From Proteromonas lacertae (lineage: Eukaryota > Sar > Bigyra > Opalinata > Proteromonadidae), in assembly GCA_002245135.1 (NCBI GenBank), contig NGBS01000073.1, positions 1-22,961 of the forward strand: a stretch of 22,961 nt of DNA. The letters are read 5' to 3'. The position numbers were made by a program, and so were the translations under genes. Below, in pieces: positions 10,839-22,800 of this stretch (its first letter is position 1; each line of letters opens with the position of its first letter). The notes under the pieces were generated by a model. It was not told where the DNA came from, ran no database searches, and saw only the letters and a list, made by a program, of their open reading frames with translations.

Positions 10839-13800
10839 ATGATGAAAATTATAGATGTTACTGAAGTAGAAGAAAAGAAGATATTAAAATTCTATGAAAA
10901 TCAATCGTTGTTGTTAGATTGTTGTAGTTCCTTCTTTTGTCCTTATGATGTTCAAATAAATAATGATGGTGAATATATGGTAATATCTCGAAAATATTAC
11001 GTAAGAGATTTAGAAGAGATGATCAAGAGTAAGTCCTTATCAGAAGGTGATATATGTGGCATAATATGTTCATTATGTCATATCATGAAGATATTGAGTG
11101 AATATGATATAGTTGTTGGTAATTTAAAGAGTAGTAACATAGTATATGAAGATGATGATAAAAATATAAAGTTATGTGATTTACTCTTGAATAGTTTGAG
11201 AAAGAATGAAGATATGGGATTATATGATATGTGCTTTAAAAGTCCTGAAGAATTGAATGGGTTGGAATGTAATGAGAGAAGTGTGATTTGGTCAATTGGC
11301 TGTATACTTTATGAAATGATTTGTAAGAAATTACCATTCAATGAAGATAATAATATGAATAAAACCCTAAATAATATTCTGAGATGTAAATACTGTATTG
11401 ATGTAGAGTGTGATGATAAGATGAAAGAAATGATAGAAAGAATGTTAAAAGTGAAGAGTGAGGATAGATTGAGTTTAACTGAGTTAAGAAAAGAAATGAT
11501 AAAGATGAGTGAAATGATGAAAGATAGTGAGAATGAAATAATGATGTGTAAAGAAAGAAAAGAGATATTATTCAATAATGATTATATAATAGAAATATCA
11601 CGGTTTGTTGATGTTCAATCAAAGTATTATACACGAAACAATAAATATGAAGAAATTCGAGATGATTTAATAGAATCATACAATAGTAAGCCGAATGAAA
11701 GAATATTATCAATATTATTAATGATGAAATTATGCAAAAAAGATAATTCAATAAAAGATAAACTGACATTCCAAGTGAATCATAAATGTAGAAAAGAATG
11801 TTATTTAGATGAAATGATATTTAATATGGAAGTTAATGGAAGTGATTTTGAAAAAATATCAATTGACTCGCAATGTCTTTGTTGTTGTGACGAAGGTATA
11901 AATTATTTATTCAAAATCACAAGATTTATCAATCCAATAAAAATGGAATATTGTATAATTCTAATTACTTTCATATCTTTAGTTGATATTGATCTTCCAA
12001 TCAAAAATCAATCATTATTTGGTTCAAATTTCAATCAATTAACAAATTTAAAGATGTTAGATTTATCATGTTGTCATCTTACTTCTTATTTTGTTGAATC
12101 GTTTGTCCATTCTATTCCATTTATGAAATTAGAATATGTAGATATTCAATGTATATTTCTTCTTTGTTTATATTAATAATTATTAAAATAGATAATCCAA
12201 TTGGTTCAAAAGGATTGAAATTATTATCTCCATCATTAGGTATTTTGATTAACCAGAATAATGAACTGAGTCTTGAAAGAATGAATTTGGATAATGAGTC
12301 GATGATAGAATTAGCATCTAAACATTCAAATTTTAGCAGAATCATTGTTTCGTACAATAGTAATATCAATTCTACTGGATTAAAATTCTTATTTTCCAAA
12401 TTTGATATTTCCAAGATAGAATTTAGTCTTAATGGAAGAAAACAGACACTGCTGGTAGATAAAGACCTTCCTGAATTGATTAAATATATAAATAATAAAG
12501 AATTATATCTGAATGATTCCCTTATTGATGATGATTATATAAAAGATTTCGTTTCTTTGAGAAGTAAAGAGTTAAAAGATATAAGAAAATTAGATTTGAG
12601 AAGTATTATTTAATGCATATAATTACTTAGATAATAAACTAACAAATTTAGGTATTGAAAGATTATTAAACAATATATCTTTGTTCTCAAATCTTGAATA
12701 TCTTAAATTATACGGAAATGAAATAGGAGATGCAGGATTGAAATTATTATCTCCTTATTTAAGTTTATTAAAAGATGAAGAAAATAGGATAGGTTGTTCA
12801 AGTATAATCATTTTTAGATCTAAATGTAATAGAGATGGGTTTATCTTCAATTGGTTTGAAATATTTAGTGGATGGTTTGAATAATGTTAATGGAAATATC
12901 AAGTGTCTCGATATAAGCGAAAATAATATAGATTCAAATGGAATAGAATATTTGATAAACTATATAAAAGAAAACAATAGAATAGACAAGTTATTGATTC
13001 ATAGTATATATTAATATTATGTTTATATTATAGATAATCCAATTGGTAATGCTGGATTTAAGTTATTAGAAAACAATTTAGAAATGATAAATGATGATGA
13101 AATGGATTTGTGTAATACCTCTATAGATGATGAAAGTGTAATATCTTTAACAAATAAATTAGATTCACTTAATGAATGTTATTTAATTAACCTGAATGGA
13201 AATAATATTAGCACTAATACATTACAGTTAATTTGTGATAAATCATTAGAAAGTATTACATTCATTCAATTTAAAAATCCTTCATGGACATTTGAAGAAT
13301 GGAGAAGGCTTTTAGAGTATTATAATAAAAAGAATACATATTCTGTTGATTTATCTAGTATAAATATGTATGTATATAATGAAATAGATTGCAATCTCAA
13401 TGGTTCTCATATTAAGATATTTAAATCAATCAAATCATGGGAAGTTGATTTATCAAACAATAAAATTGATCATAATGCATTAAAAGAATTAACCGATTCT
13501 TTACAAAAAGAAGTTAAACATATTTCTATATATAATAATGAAATTAAAGATGAAGGGATAGATATAATCTGCAAATTTTTAGATATATTTGTAGAAAAGA
13601 CTAGTAAAAATATCCCAATATCATTAAACTTATCAAGTATATTCTAAATGTAAATATAATTTAATAGATGTTGGAATGACAAAAAAAGGATTAACAACCT
13701 TAATAAAGAGATTAAAAGAATATCAACCATTAGAAGCGATAAATTTGTCAGGAAATATATTAAATAAAAAAGGATTAGCAGAAATGGAAAAGAGCAAAGA

Positions 13801-13969
13801 AGTTTTTGATTGCTTAAATGAATTGTCTATTACAATACAGGAGAGTATAAATAGATCAGAATTAAAATCATTTTTAAAAACATTTTCATCAATAGGAAAA
13901 ATCGAATTAGATGGAATAAATGAAGAAGAAAAGAAAGATTTGTCAAAAGAATTCTTAAATATTAAATAA
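10839..13969 (+). CDS. Pseudokinase with C-terminal leucine-rich repeats
   Basis: Exons 10839-12150, 12192-12602, 12631-13003, 13034-13636 and 13668-13969 give about 995-1000 residues. The introns are 41, 28, 30 and 31 nt, each GTAT...TAG and each in phase 1. The kinase-like fold spans about residues 1-225. It shows VGNLKSSN at 93-100 in place of HRDLKxxN, so the catalytic Asp is Asn. It shows CDLLL at 113-117 in place of DFG, SPEEL at 135-139 for APE, and WSIGCILYEM at 151-160 for subdomain IX. No glycine loop or VAIK lysine is visible. I therefore call it catalytically dead, a probable scaffold. The remainder has ribonuclease-inhibitor-like LRRs (LDLRNNKL, LKLYGNEIGDAGLKLL, LDISENNIDSNGIEYL, VDLSNNKIDHNALKEL). 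One frame change near 12811-12815 fits an extra T in a T run; a 16-nt GTATAA...TAG intron there would also restore frame. Confidence 0.75.
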
Positions 13970-14047
13970 TTATATTACCTATTATTATTATTATTATTAG
14001 AGTTTATTATGTCTGGCTTTTAGTTTTTCATAAATACAGCCTGAATT

Positions 14048-14069
14048 ACAGAAAGGACATCCTTTCTGT
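14048..14069. repeat. Perfect 10-bp inverted repeat with 2-nt loop
   Basis: ACAGAAAGGA is followed by CA and its exact complement TCCTTTCTGT. It lies about 80 bases past the stop of the pseudokinase gene. It could be a transcript-end hairpin or a cruciform, but no U run follows directly. Confidence 0.6.
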
Positions 14070-14302
14070 ATTGCCTCCTTCTGTGAAATCGAATTTATCC
14101 TCAATATAACCTAACTTGTAAGGTCCTTTTTTGAAATTAGTTTTTCACAAATATAACATATGTTGTTTATACTGTTGTTGATAAGAGATATTAAGTTGTT
14201 ATAACACATTTTTTTTTTCTAATAAATAGAATTTTGTGTAAGAATTGTCTATTTAACTTATCTAAATTATACATTTATATACATACTACATAATTAAATA
14301 AA

Positions 14303-14530
14303 TAGCATTGCTTCTAAAGGGACAACAAAATTAATTGAAAATATTAGATATGTTGATATATTATATATTATTATTAACCTCTATGAATTACTTAAATATA
14401 GTTACAGTCTTATTTCCATAATTTAATTGCATTACAAAGATATAATGTTAACTACATACAAATATATAAATAAAATATTAATATTACATTTATAAAAAGT
14501 AAAAATACTTCTTATTACATAAAATATTAA
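14303..14530 (+). repeat. Diverged direct repeat, copy A
   Basis: It aligns by eye with 15958-16156. Shared landmarks are AAATTAATTGA, TAATGTT-ACTACAT, AATATATAAATAAAATATTAATAT versus the matching B stretch, and a final GAAATATTAA or AAAATATTAA. Identity is perhaps 70-75 percent with small gaps. The function is unknown. Confidence 0.5.
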
Positions 14531-14657
14531 ATACCATCTACCTCCTTCTTAAACAATATATATACCAAAAATTAATAAATATGATTTCAACGCCATTTAG
14601 AAAGTTTCATTCAATTTTACTTCCTCCTTCGTCTGAACTAGCCAAAAAAGCAATTCC

Positions 14658-14731
14658 TTAGCTCAAACAGCTTGAATATTTGAAAATTTTTACTTTATTT
14701 TCTGAACGATAGAAACAGAGTTTTGAGCTAA
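14658..14731. repeat. Inverted repeat enclosing a shared fragment
   Basis: TTAGCTCAAA at 14658-14667 and its complement TTTGAGCTAA at 14722-14731 flank about 54 bases. The enclosed piece (TTGAATATTTGAAAATTTTTA, then TTTATTTTCTGAAC) resembles, in reverse complement, the stretch 15895-15945 next to repeat copy B. Confidence 0.5.
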
Positions 14732-15027
14732 AAATTTGTCAAATCAAAATTTATGTAATCATTATATTGTGTACAAAATATAATTAAATATAACTCAATA
14801 ATTCGAATAATTACCTATGTTAGGTAATTGCGAAACTATCTCAATTTTCATAAAGTGCATACTATTATTCATATTCTGTGAAATTTTTATTTTCTAATTC
14901 TTATTAGGTGTCGAGAAAAAAAAGAAAAAAGAAAAAAAATGCACTCGGAATTTGCTCATTAAATAAATATTCGTTTCATAATATAAAACGGATCATTTTT
15001 ATTTCGAATTTGGAACATCCCTAAATG

Positions 15028-15062
15028 GTTAAAGTTACCGTGAAGTCACTAATTAAGTTCAT
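15028..15062 (-). repeat. Core motif shared in inverted orientation with 15935-15967
   Basis: TACCGTGAAGTCACTAATT, continuing to AAGTTCA, is the reverse complement of 15945-15965 with one mismatch. The two copies face each other about 900 bases apart, as terminal inverted repeats would, but the similarity fades after about 26 bases on each side. Confidence 0.5.
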
Positions 15063-15894
15063 TTGAAATATCTGTTTCTTTTTTTTATGACAGTTTATTT
15101 TTTATGACAGCTAGATAACATATAAATGAGATATCTTTCAACTGTATTCTAAACATTTTTTATATGTATATTGATGTATATCAATAGCTTTTAATAGCTT
15201 TTATGTTTCTGAAAATATATTCGTTACATAAATAATGTTGTTATTTTTGTTGTAGGTTTTTACTTGAAATAGGATGGATATTATTATTGTGACAATGTCA
15301 AAATAGCAATGCAATTATAATAAAGCATATAGTGACTAAAGTGAACCCATTTCTACAGAATTATGAAACTATCAAAATATTGTGAAAATTAATTTGAATG
15401 AAGATAGGTGAGAAGTGATTAGGTAGAGAAGTAAATTTTCATAATTGTTTGATAAAGAAAATGATTGGATATGTAAATATATCATATTAATGCAATGTAT
15501 ATGTAATATGTATGTATATGTAAGTGTTGGAGGAGATGGATGTATTTTTTTCAAATTTTTTAAGCTATAGAAATAGATAATAGAATATTTACTATGTGAT
15601 ATGTGTATATAGATATGAAATAAACATAATAATAATAGTAGAAATAGTTAAGCATAGACACATTCATACCAAACAAAATCTTTATACAATTCTTCTCATT
15701 ACATATACTAAAAAAGTGTTAAGAATCGGCATAATATAATGATTATTTAGTATTTATTCAAAAGGTAAAAAATTATCTACTTATTCAAATATGAAAGAAA
15801 ATTAAAAATGTGTGCAAAAAATTTGAACCAATTTGATAATTATTTTCTTAACCCATTTTAATTCACTTCTTTTCTGATTCAATTTCAAAAGGTT

Positions 15895-16156
15895 TTGGTT
15901 CAGAAAATAAAATACCATTTATTCAAAATTCAAATATTTGAACTTAATTAGTGATTTCACGGTACTTCAAAAGGGATAAATGAAATTAATTGATAACATG
16001 TAAATATTATGTTAACTCATGGATTATTAGCTACGTTCTTATTTTCATAATTATACTGTTTACAAGAAAATAATGTTCACTACATCCAGATATACAAATA
16101 AGATATTAATATCATACATATATAAATTGAAATTGCTTATTATAACATGAAATATT
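15895..16156 (+). repeat. Diverged repeat, copy B
   Basis: This stretch carries, in one block, three segments found apart and in other orientations at 14303-14530 (direct), 14665-14712 (inverted) and 15028-15062 (inverted). It is the most complete copy in the window. No open frame is present. Confidence 0.45.
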
Positions 16157-16333
16157 AAGATTATGATAAATTCAAGCTTTCCAATATATTTCATTCCAAC
16201 TGACTGATTAACAACAGTGCTTCTAATATGCAGTAAACAAATACAACATCAAAAAAAAAAAAAGGCAGGATCTGAGTCAAGTATACTAACTCTATTAGAA
16301 TAATTATATATGATAGAAAGTAGAAGAATCCCC

Positions 16334-19300
16334 ATGCTTGTGGCGCAAAAGTGTAAAAATGCTGTATAGATTGAATTGAAATATATATTAATAGGATCTA
16401 CTAGAAAAATTCAAAAAGAATCAAAAGAAATTGATATCGTGGAAGGAACAGAATAAAGATAAATTGAAGCAACTGGACAAAATAAAAATATCAGTACCTG
16501 CATCTGAAACTAAAAGTGATGAAGAAACCGCATCAACTCCAGAAAAATCTAATAAATCTACAAAATCGTTAGTATAATTTATATATATTATTTAATTAGT
16601 GGAAGCATGGTCAAAAGAAATTTGGTCCGAGTGTTTTTGCTGAGGAAACTGAAGAGAAGGCAAATTGTATAATTTTACTTACTTTATAAATGCATAGTGT
16701 TTTTACCTGAACATGATTCAGACGTGCAAAAATCAACAAAAACAAAAAATACCCACAAAAATGAAACAGAAGTGAATAACAAAGGAAATGTAAAAGAAGA
16801 AGAGATAAAACAGAATAATGAAATAAATGAAATGCCTCCTCCTTCAAAACAACCAAAAGACATTAGTAAAATGGAAGAAAAGGAAAATGATCAAGAAGAC
16901 AATAATAAAATGGAAGAAAATGAAGATGAAATAGATCCGTTAGATGCATATATGGCTGAAGTACACAAAGAAGCAATTAAAGATATATTAGCAGTACAAC
17001 AAATCCCACAGATAGAATATGAGCCATCTCCAATACCAATAGAATCAAAGCCAATACCAACAATAACATTAGAAGAAATAGAAAAAGAACAGAATTCAAC
17101 CAATAATAATGAAGAAGAAGATGATGATGAATATTATGAGAAGTTTAAAGAAGCTTTAGCAAAACAGAAAGAAGAAGAAGCAAAGAAATGTAGAGAGATA
17201 TTACATGGAAGTAAAAAGAATAGTGATGATGGTTTAGGATTAATAGAAGCAGATGAAGGAGGAGTAGAGGAAATATTTGAAGAAGAAGGAGAAGAAGAAC
17301 CACCAGAAGAACAATCTGCCTTAGAAATGTTAAAAGAAAAAATGAAGAAAAAGGAAATAAAAGAAATAGATCAATCAAAAATAGATTATATTCCAATAAG
17401 AAAGAATTTATACATACCAACAAGATCTGTACAGAATATGACTGAAGATGAAATTCAACAAATAAGAAGTAAAGAGAATATAAAGATAAGAGGAAGTGAT
17501 TGTCCTGCTCCAATAACAGAATGGGAACAAGGTGGTTTTATTGATTCAATCTTAAATGTAATAAAAAAATACAATTATTCAAAACCATTTCCAATTCAAC
17601 AACAATCAATGCCTGTAATAATGAGTGGAAGAGATTTAATTGCTGTAGCAAAAACAGGTTCAGGTAAAACTTTGGCTTTTTTATTACCAATGTTTAGACA
17701 TATATTAGATCAACCAGCATTACAATCAGGAGATGGGCCAATAGCAATAATTATGGCACCTGCTAGAGAATTAGCAGTACAAATATACAATGAAGCTAAG
17801 AAATTCTGTAAAGTATTGGGTTTAAATGTAACAGCTGTGTATGGTGGTGCTGCAGTAAGTGAACAAATTAGTAATATAAAGAGAGGTAGTGAAATTGTAG
17901 TTTGTACACCAGGTAGAATGATTGATATGTTATGTATGAATAATTCAAAATTAGTACCTTTACATCGAGTGTCTTATGTAGTATTAGATGAAGCTGATAG
18001 AATGTTTGATATGGGATTTGGGCCACAAGTTCAACAGATTTTGAGGAATATTCGAAAAGATAAACAGGTTGTTATGTTTTCAGCAACATTTCCTGATAAA
18101 GTAGAGAAATTAGCAAAGAGAATATTGAAGAAACCAATTGAGATTATTATTGGTGGAAGAACAGCTGTAGCTCCAGAAGTTGAACAGATAATTGAGATTA
18201 GAGAAAAGAATGATAAATGGAATAGATTACTACAAATATTAGGTGAAAATTATACAAAAGGATCAATATTGATATTTTGTGATACTCAAGATAAATGTGA
18301 CACAGTATTAAATTATTATTATTATTATATATTATTAATAGATATATGCAAATCTAATGAAAGCAGGATATTATGGTTTATCATTACATGGTGGTAAAGA
18401 TCAATCAGATAGAGATCAAACAATAGCTGATTTTAAAAACAAATTAAGAACAATACTAGTAGCAACATCAGTCGCAGGAAGAGGTTTGGATATAAAAGAT
18501 CTTAATTTAGTGATTAACTATGATTGTCCAAACCATCTTCAAGCTTATGTACATCAAGTTGGTAGAACTGGCAGAGCTGGTAATAAAGGAATAGCTTATA
18601 CATTTATTACACCAGAAGAAGAAATGTATGCACATGATATAGCCAAAGCATTAAAGAAATCAGGTAAAAAAGTGCCAGATGCATTAGAAAAGATGGTAAA
18701 TGCATTTAAAGCAAAATTATTAGCAGGTAAAGCAAAATCAAGAATAAGTGGTTATAATACAAAAGGTTATAAATTTGATGAAGAAGAAATGAAGAAAGTT
18801 CAACAAAGGAAAAAGATATTAAAACAACAATATGAAAGTGAAGCTGGTATAGAAGCAGAAGATGAAGATCAAGAGAACGAAGAATATGAAGAAGAATTAA
18901 AGAGAGTAGAAGAAGATGCATTAAGAGATAAAGTAGCTAATTTAGATGAGGAAGATTCCGATTTTGAAGATGCTAAAGTAGCAGCTGGTGGTAAAGCAAC
19001 AGCAGAAATAGAAGCTGAATTGGCTGAAGAAGAAAGAGAAAAGGAAAGAGAGAAAGAAAAAGAAAAGAAGCTGAGAAAATAGCATTGTCAAATGTTCATG
19101 AAGATTTCCAAGCTGTTTATAACAAACTATTGAATTGTGCTAAGAACAGTGGTTCTGGTATGGAAGCTGTAGAGAGAGCAATGAAATGTTTACAGGATAT
19201 ACAAAGTAGAATTACTGATGTTAGTGGTGTTAAACAGAAAGAGTTTTATGAAGAAGAGTTGATTATCAATGATTATCCACAATCTGCTAGGTTTAAAGCT

Positions 19301-19600
19301 ATTCAAACTGATACAAGACAGAGAATTATGGATTTAACTGGTTGTGGTATTGTAAGTAAAGGAACATACATTCCTCCGAATAGAAAACCAGCAGTTGGAG
19401 AAAAGAAATTATATATATCTTTTTTTAAGTGTTATTTTATATATGTAAAAACAGATTTCTTAATTCTTCTCTTTTTTTACTTATTAATTCAAGGTGATAC
19501 AAAATATGCATGTCAAAGAGCAAAGAATGAGGTAATTAGACTATTAGAAGAAGCTACACTAGAAGTTGGTTATGATCCAGCTTATGCGGCTTCTTTTTAA
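16334..19600 (+). CDS. DDX46: DEAD-box pre-mRNA splicing helicase DDX46/Prp5
   Basis: This is the ATPase that loads and proofreads U2 snRNP at the branch site during pre-spliceosome assembly. The proposed exons are 16334-16363, 16395-16571, 16600-16666, 16698-18304, 18342-19428 and 19494-19600. The introns are 31, 28, 31, 37 and about 65 nt; the last has a GTGTTA donor and is less sure. The length would be about 1,020 residues, close to human DDX46 (about 1,030 as I recall). The N-terminus is charged and carries the Prp5 motif DPLDAYM. The helicase motifs are all present: PFPIQQQ (Q), AKTGSGKT (I), PARELA (Ia), TPGR (Ib), DEAD (II), SAT (III), SVAGRGLD (V) and [10 protein letters not shown] (VI). 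A KH-like DDX46 tail follows. The left arm lacks one A at about 19062-19066 relative to the inverted copy, which breaks frame just after an acidic/basic repeat, and it has T7 instead of T6 at 19420-19426. The first 30-nt exon and its ATG are the weakest part. Confidence 0.9.
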
Positions 19601-19609
19601 TTTTTGATT
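16469..19609 (+). repeat. Left arm of a 3.1-kb inverted repeat
   Basis: It matches the reverse complement of 19822-22961 along its whole length, introns included, so the similarity is not limited to coding sequence. The match ends exactly at TTTTTGATT (19601-19609). At the other side it runs to the window end, so the true arm may be longer. Confidence 0.95.
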
Positions 19610-19821
19610 GTTTAATTTTTATTATTTTCATTTTTTATGATATGTTTAATCATCAATCGAAATTTCATTTTTGAAAAAAGATTATTCTGGAAATTGGGTG
19701 AATGAAAAATATCGAAAAAAAGAAAGATCTTAAACCCATTTTCTTTTGGAATAAAAGTACTATAATTATTAATCATGTCAGTAATTGGTATTGATTTTGG
19801 TAATGATACAGTTGTTATTTA
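19610..19821. other. Spacer between the inverted arms
   Basis: A 212-base AT-rich stretch with no counterpart in either arm. It holds the sequence downstream of DDX46 and the start of the next gene, at 19775. Confidence 0.8.
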
Positions 19822-19822
19822 A
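19775..19822 (+). pseudogene. First 15 codons of an Hsp110/Hsp70-like gene, cut by the inverted repeat
   Basis: ATG at 19775 opens MSVIGIDFGNDTVVI, followed by TAA formed at the join with the right arm. This matches the extreme N-terminus of Hsp110-type chaperones (the plant form begins MSVVGFDFGNENC, as I recall) and contains the phosphate-1 loop GIDFGN of the Hsp70 ATPase. The rest of the gene is absent because the inverted copy of DDX46 begins at 19822. Fifteen residues is short evidence, but the motif and the start position agree. Confidence 0.6.
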
Positions 19823-22800
19823 ATCAAAAATTAAAAAGAAGCCGCATAAGCTGGATCATAACCAACTTCTAGTGTAGCTTCTTCTAATAGTCTAATTACC
19901 TCATTCTTTGCTCTTTGACATGCATATTTTGTATCACCTTGAATTAATAAGTAAAAAAAGAGAAGAATTAAGAAATCTGTTTTTACATATATAAAATAAC
20001 ACTTAAAAAAGATATATATAATTTCTTTTCTCCAACTGCTGGTTTTCTATTCGGAGGAATGTATGTTCCTTTACTTACAATACCACAACCAGTTAAATCC
20101 ATAATTCTCTGTCTTGTATCAGTTTGAATAGCTTTAAACCTAGCAGATTGTGGATAATCATTGATAATCAACTCTTCTTCATAAAACTCTTTCTGTTTAA
20201 CACCACTAACATCAGTAATTCTACTTTGTATATCCTGTAAACATTTCATTGCTCTCTCTACAGCTTCCATACCAGAACCACTGTTCTTAGCACAATTCAA
20301 TAGTTTGTTATAAACAGCTTGGAAATCTTCATGAACATTTGACAATGCTATTTTCTCAGCTTCTTTTTCTTTTTCTTTCTCTCTTTCCTTTTCTCTTTCT
20401 TCTTCAGCCAATTCAGCTTCTATTTCTGCTGTTGCTTTACCACCAGCTGCTACTTTAGCATCTTCAAAATCGGAATCTTCCTCATCTAAATTAGCTACTT
20501 TATCTCTTAATGCATCTTCTTCTACTCTCTTTAATTCTTCTTCATATTCTTCGTTCTCTTGATCTTCATCTTCTGCTTCTATACCAGCTTCACTTTCATA
20601 TTGTTGTTTTAATATCTTTTTCCTTTGTTGAACTTTCTTCATTTCTTCTTCATCAAATTTATAACCTTTTGTATTATAACCACTTATTCTTGATTTTGCT
20701 TTACCTGCTAATAATTTTGCTTTAAATGCATTTACCATCTTTCTAATGCATCTGGCACTTTTTTACCTGATTTCTTTAATGCTTTGGCTATATCATGTGC
20801 ATACATTTCTTCTTCTGGTGTAATAAATGTATAAGCTATTCCTTTATTACCAGCTCTGCCAGTTCTACCAACTTGATGTACATAAGCTTGAAGATGGTTT
20901 GGACAATCATAGTTAATCACTAAATTAAGATCTTTTATATCCAAACCTCTTCCTGCGACTGATTGTTGCTACTAGTATTGTTCTTAATTTGTTTTTAAAA
21001 TCAGCTATTGTTTGATCTCTATCTGATTGATCTTTACCACCATGTAATGATAAACCATAATATCCTGCTTTCATTAGATTTGCATATATCTATTAATAAT
21101 ATATAATAATAATAATAATTTAATACTGTGTCACATTTATCTTGAGTATCACAAAAATATCAATATTGATCCTTTTGTATAATTTTCACCTAATATTTGT
21201 AGTAATCTATTCCATTTATCATTCTTTTCTCTAATCTCAATTATCTGTTCAACTTCTGGAGCTACAGCTGTTCTTCCACCAATAATAATCTCAATTGGTT
21301 TCTTCAATATTCTCTTTGCTAATTTCTCTACTTTATCAGGAAATGTTGCTGAAAACATAACAACTGTTTATCTTTTCGAATATTCCTCAAAATCTGTTGA
21401 ACTTGTGGCCCAAATCCCATATCAAACATTCTATCAGCTTCATCTAATACTACATAAGACACTCGATGTAAAGGTACTAATTTTGAATTATTCATACATA
21501 ACATATCAATCATTCTACCTGGTGTACAAACTACAATTTCACTACCTCTCTTTATATTACTAATTTGTTCACTTACTGCAGCACCACCATACACAGCTGT
21601 TACATTTAAACCCAATACTTTACAGAATTTCTTAGCTTCATTGTATATTTGTACTGCTAATTCTCTAGCAGGTGCCATAATTATTGCTATTGGCCCATCT
21701 CCTGATTGTAATGCTGGTTGATCTAATATATGTCTAAACATTGGTAATAAAAAAGCCAAAGTTTTACCTGAACCTGTTTTTGCTACAGCAATTAAATCTC
21801 TTCCACTCATTATTACAGGCATTGATTGTTGTTGAATTGGAAATGGTTTTGAATAATTGTATTTTTTTATTACATTTAAGATTGAATCAATAAAACCACC
21901 TTGTTCCCATTCTGTTATTGGAGCAGGACAATCACTTCCTCTTATCTTTATATTCTCTTTACTTCTTATTTGTTGTATTTCATCTTCAGTCATATTCTGT
22001 ACAGATCTTGTTGGTATGTATAAATTCTTTCTTATTGGAATATAATCTATTTTTGATTGATCTATTTCTTTTATTTCTTTTTCTTCATTTTTTCTTTTAA
22101 CATTTCTAAGGCAGATTGTTCTTCTGGTGGTTCTTCTTCTCCTTCTTCTTCAAATATTTCCTCTACTCCTCCTTCATCTGCTTCTATTAATCCTAAACCA
22201 TCATCACTATTCTTTTTACTTCCATGTAATATCTCTCTACATTTCTTTGCTTCTTCTTCTTTCTGTTTTGCTAAAGCTTCTTTAAATTCTCATAATATTC
22301 ATCATCATCTTCTTCTTCTTCATTATTATTGGTTGAATTTGTTCTTTTTCTATTTCTTCTAATGTTATTGTTGTATTGGCTTTGATTCTATTGGTATTGG
22401 AGATGGCTCATATTCTATCTGTGGGATTTGTTGTACTGCTAATATATCTTTAATTGCTTCTTTGTGTACTTCAGCCATATATGCATCTAACGGATCTATT
22501 TCATCTTCATTTTCTTCCATTTTATTATTGTCTTCTTGATCATTTTCCTTTTCTTCCATTTTACTAATGTCTTTTGGTTGTTTTGAAGGAGGAGGCATTT
22601 CATTTATTTCATTATTCTGTTTTATCTCTTCTTCTTTACATTTCCTTTGTTATTCACTTCTGTTTCATTTTTGTGGGTATTTTTTGTTTTTGTTGATTTT
22701 TGCACGTCTGAATCATGTTCAGGTAAAAACACTATGCATTTATAAAGTAAGTAAAATTATACAATTTGCCTTCTCTTCAGTTTCCTCAGCAAAAAACACT

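Larger units (their letters stand above)
13970..16333. other. Long gene-free region with scattered diverged repeats
   Basis: About 2.4 kb without a protein-like frame, in a window where other gaps are 30-380 bases. It holds a (TTA)n run at 13977-14000, a perfect 10-bp hairpin at 14048-14069, inverted repeats at 14658-14731 and 14810-14828, A/T tracts and a 13-base A run at 16251-16263. It also holds pieces of one repeat in different orientations, listed separately. I found no tRNA-like or transposase-like sequence. An old, decayed non-coding mobile element or a chromosome structural region are both possible. Confidence 0.5.

Noticed and set aside
15372-15554. 60-codon minus-strand open frame in the gene-free block
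   Set aside because: Its composition is that of AT-rich noise, with no motif and no neighbouring exon that joins to it.
15028-15967. Complete transposon bounded by the facing TACCGTGAA motifs
   Set aside because: The similarity between the ends covers only about 26 bases, no target-site duplication is visible, and there is no transposase-like frame inside.
16251-16263. 13-base A run as the tail of a SINE or processed copy
   Set aside because: There is no recognisable Pol III box, body or target duplication upstream, and A and T runs are frequent across this region.
13970-16333. tRNA or other structured RNA genes
   Set aside because: I looked for a B-box-like GGTTCGAATCC pattern and found none; the perfect hairpins are too small to name as an RNA gene.
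17145-17513. Long leucine-rich open frame on the minus strand of DDX46
   Set aside because: It is the antisense of glutamate/lysine-rich DDX46 codons, and the same pattern appears opposite the other acidic stretches (18706-18921 and the mirrored right arm).
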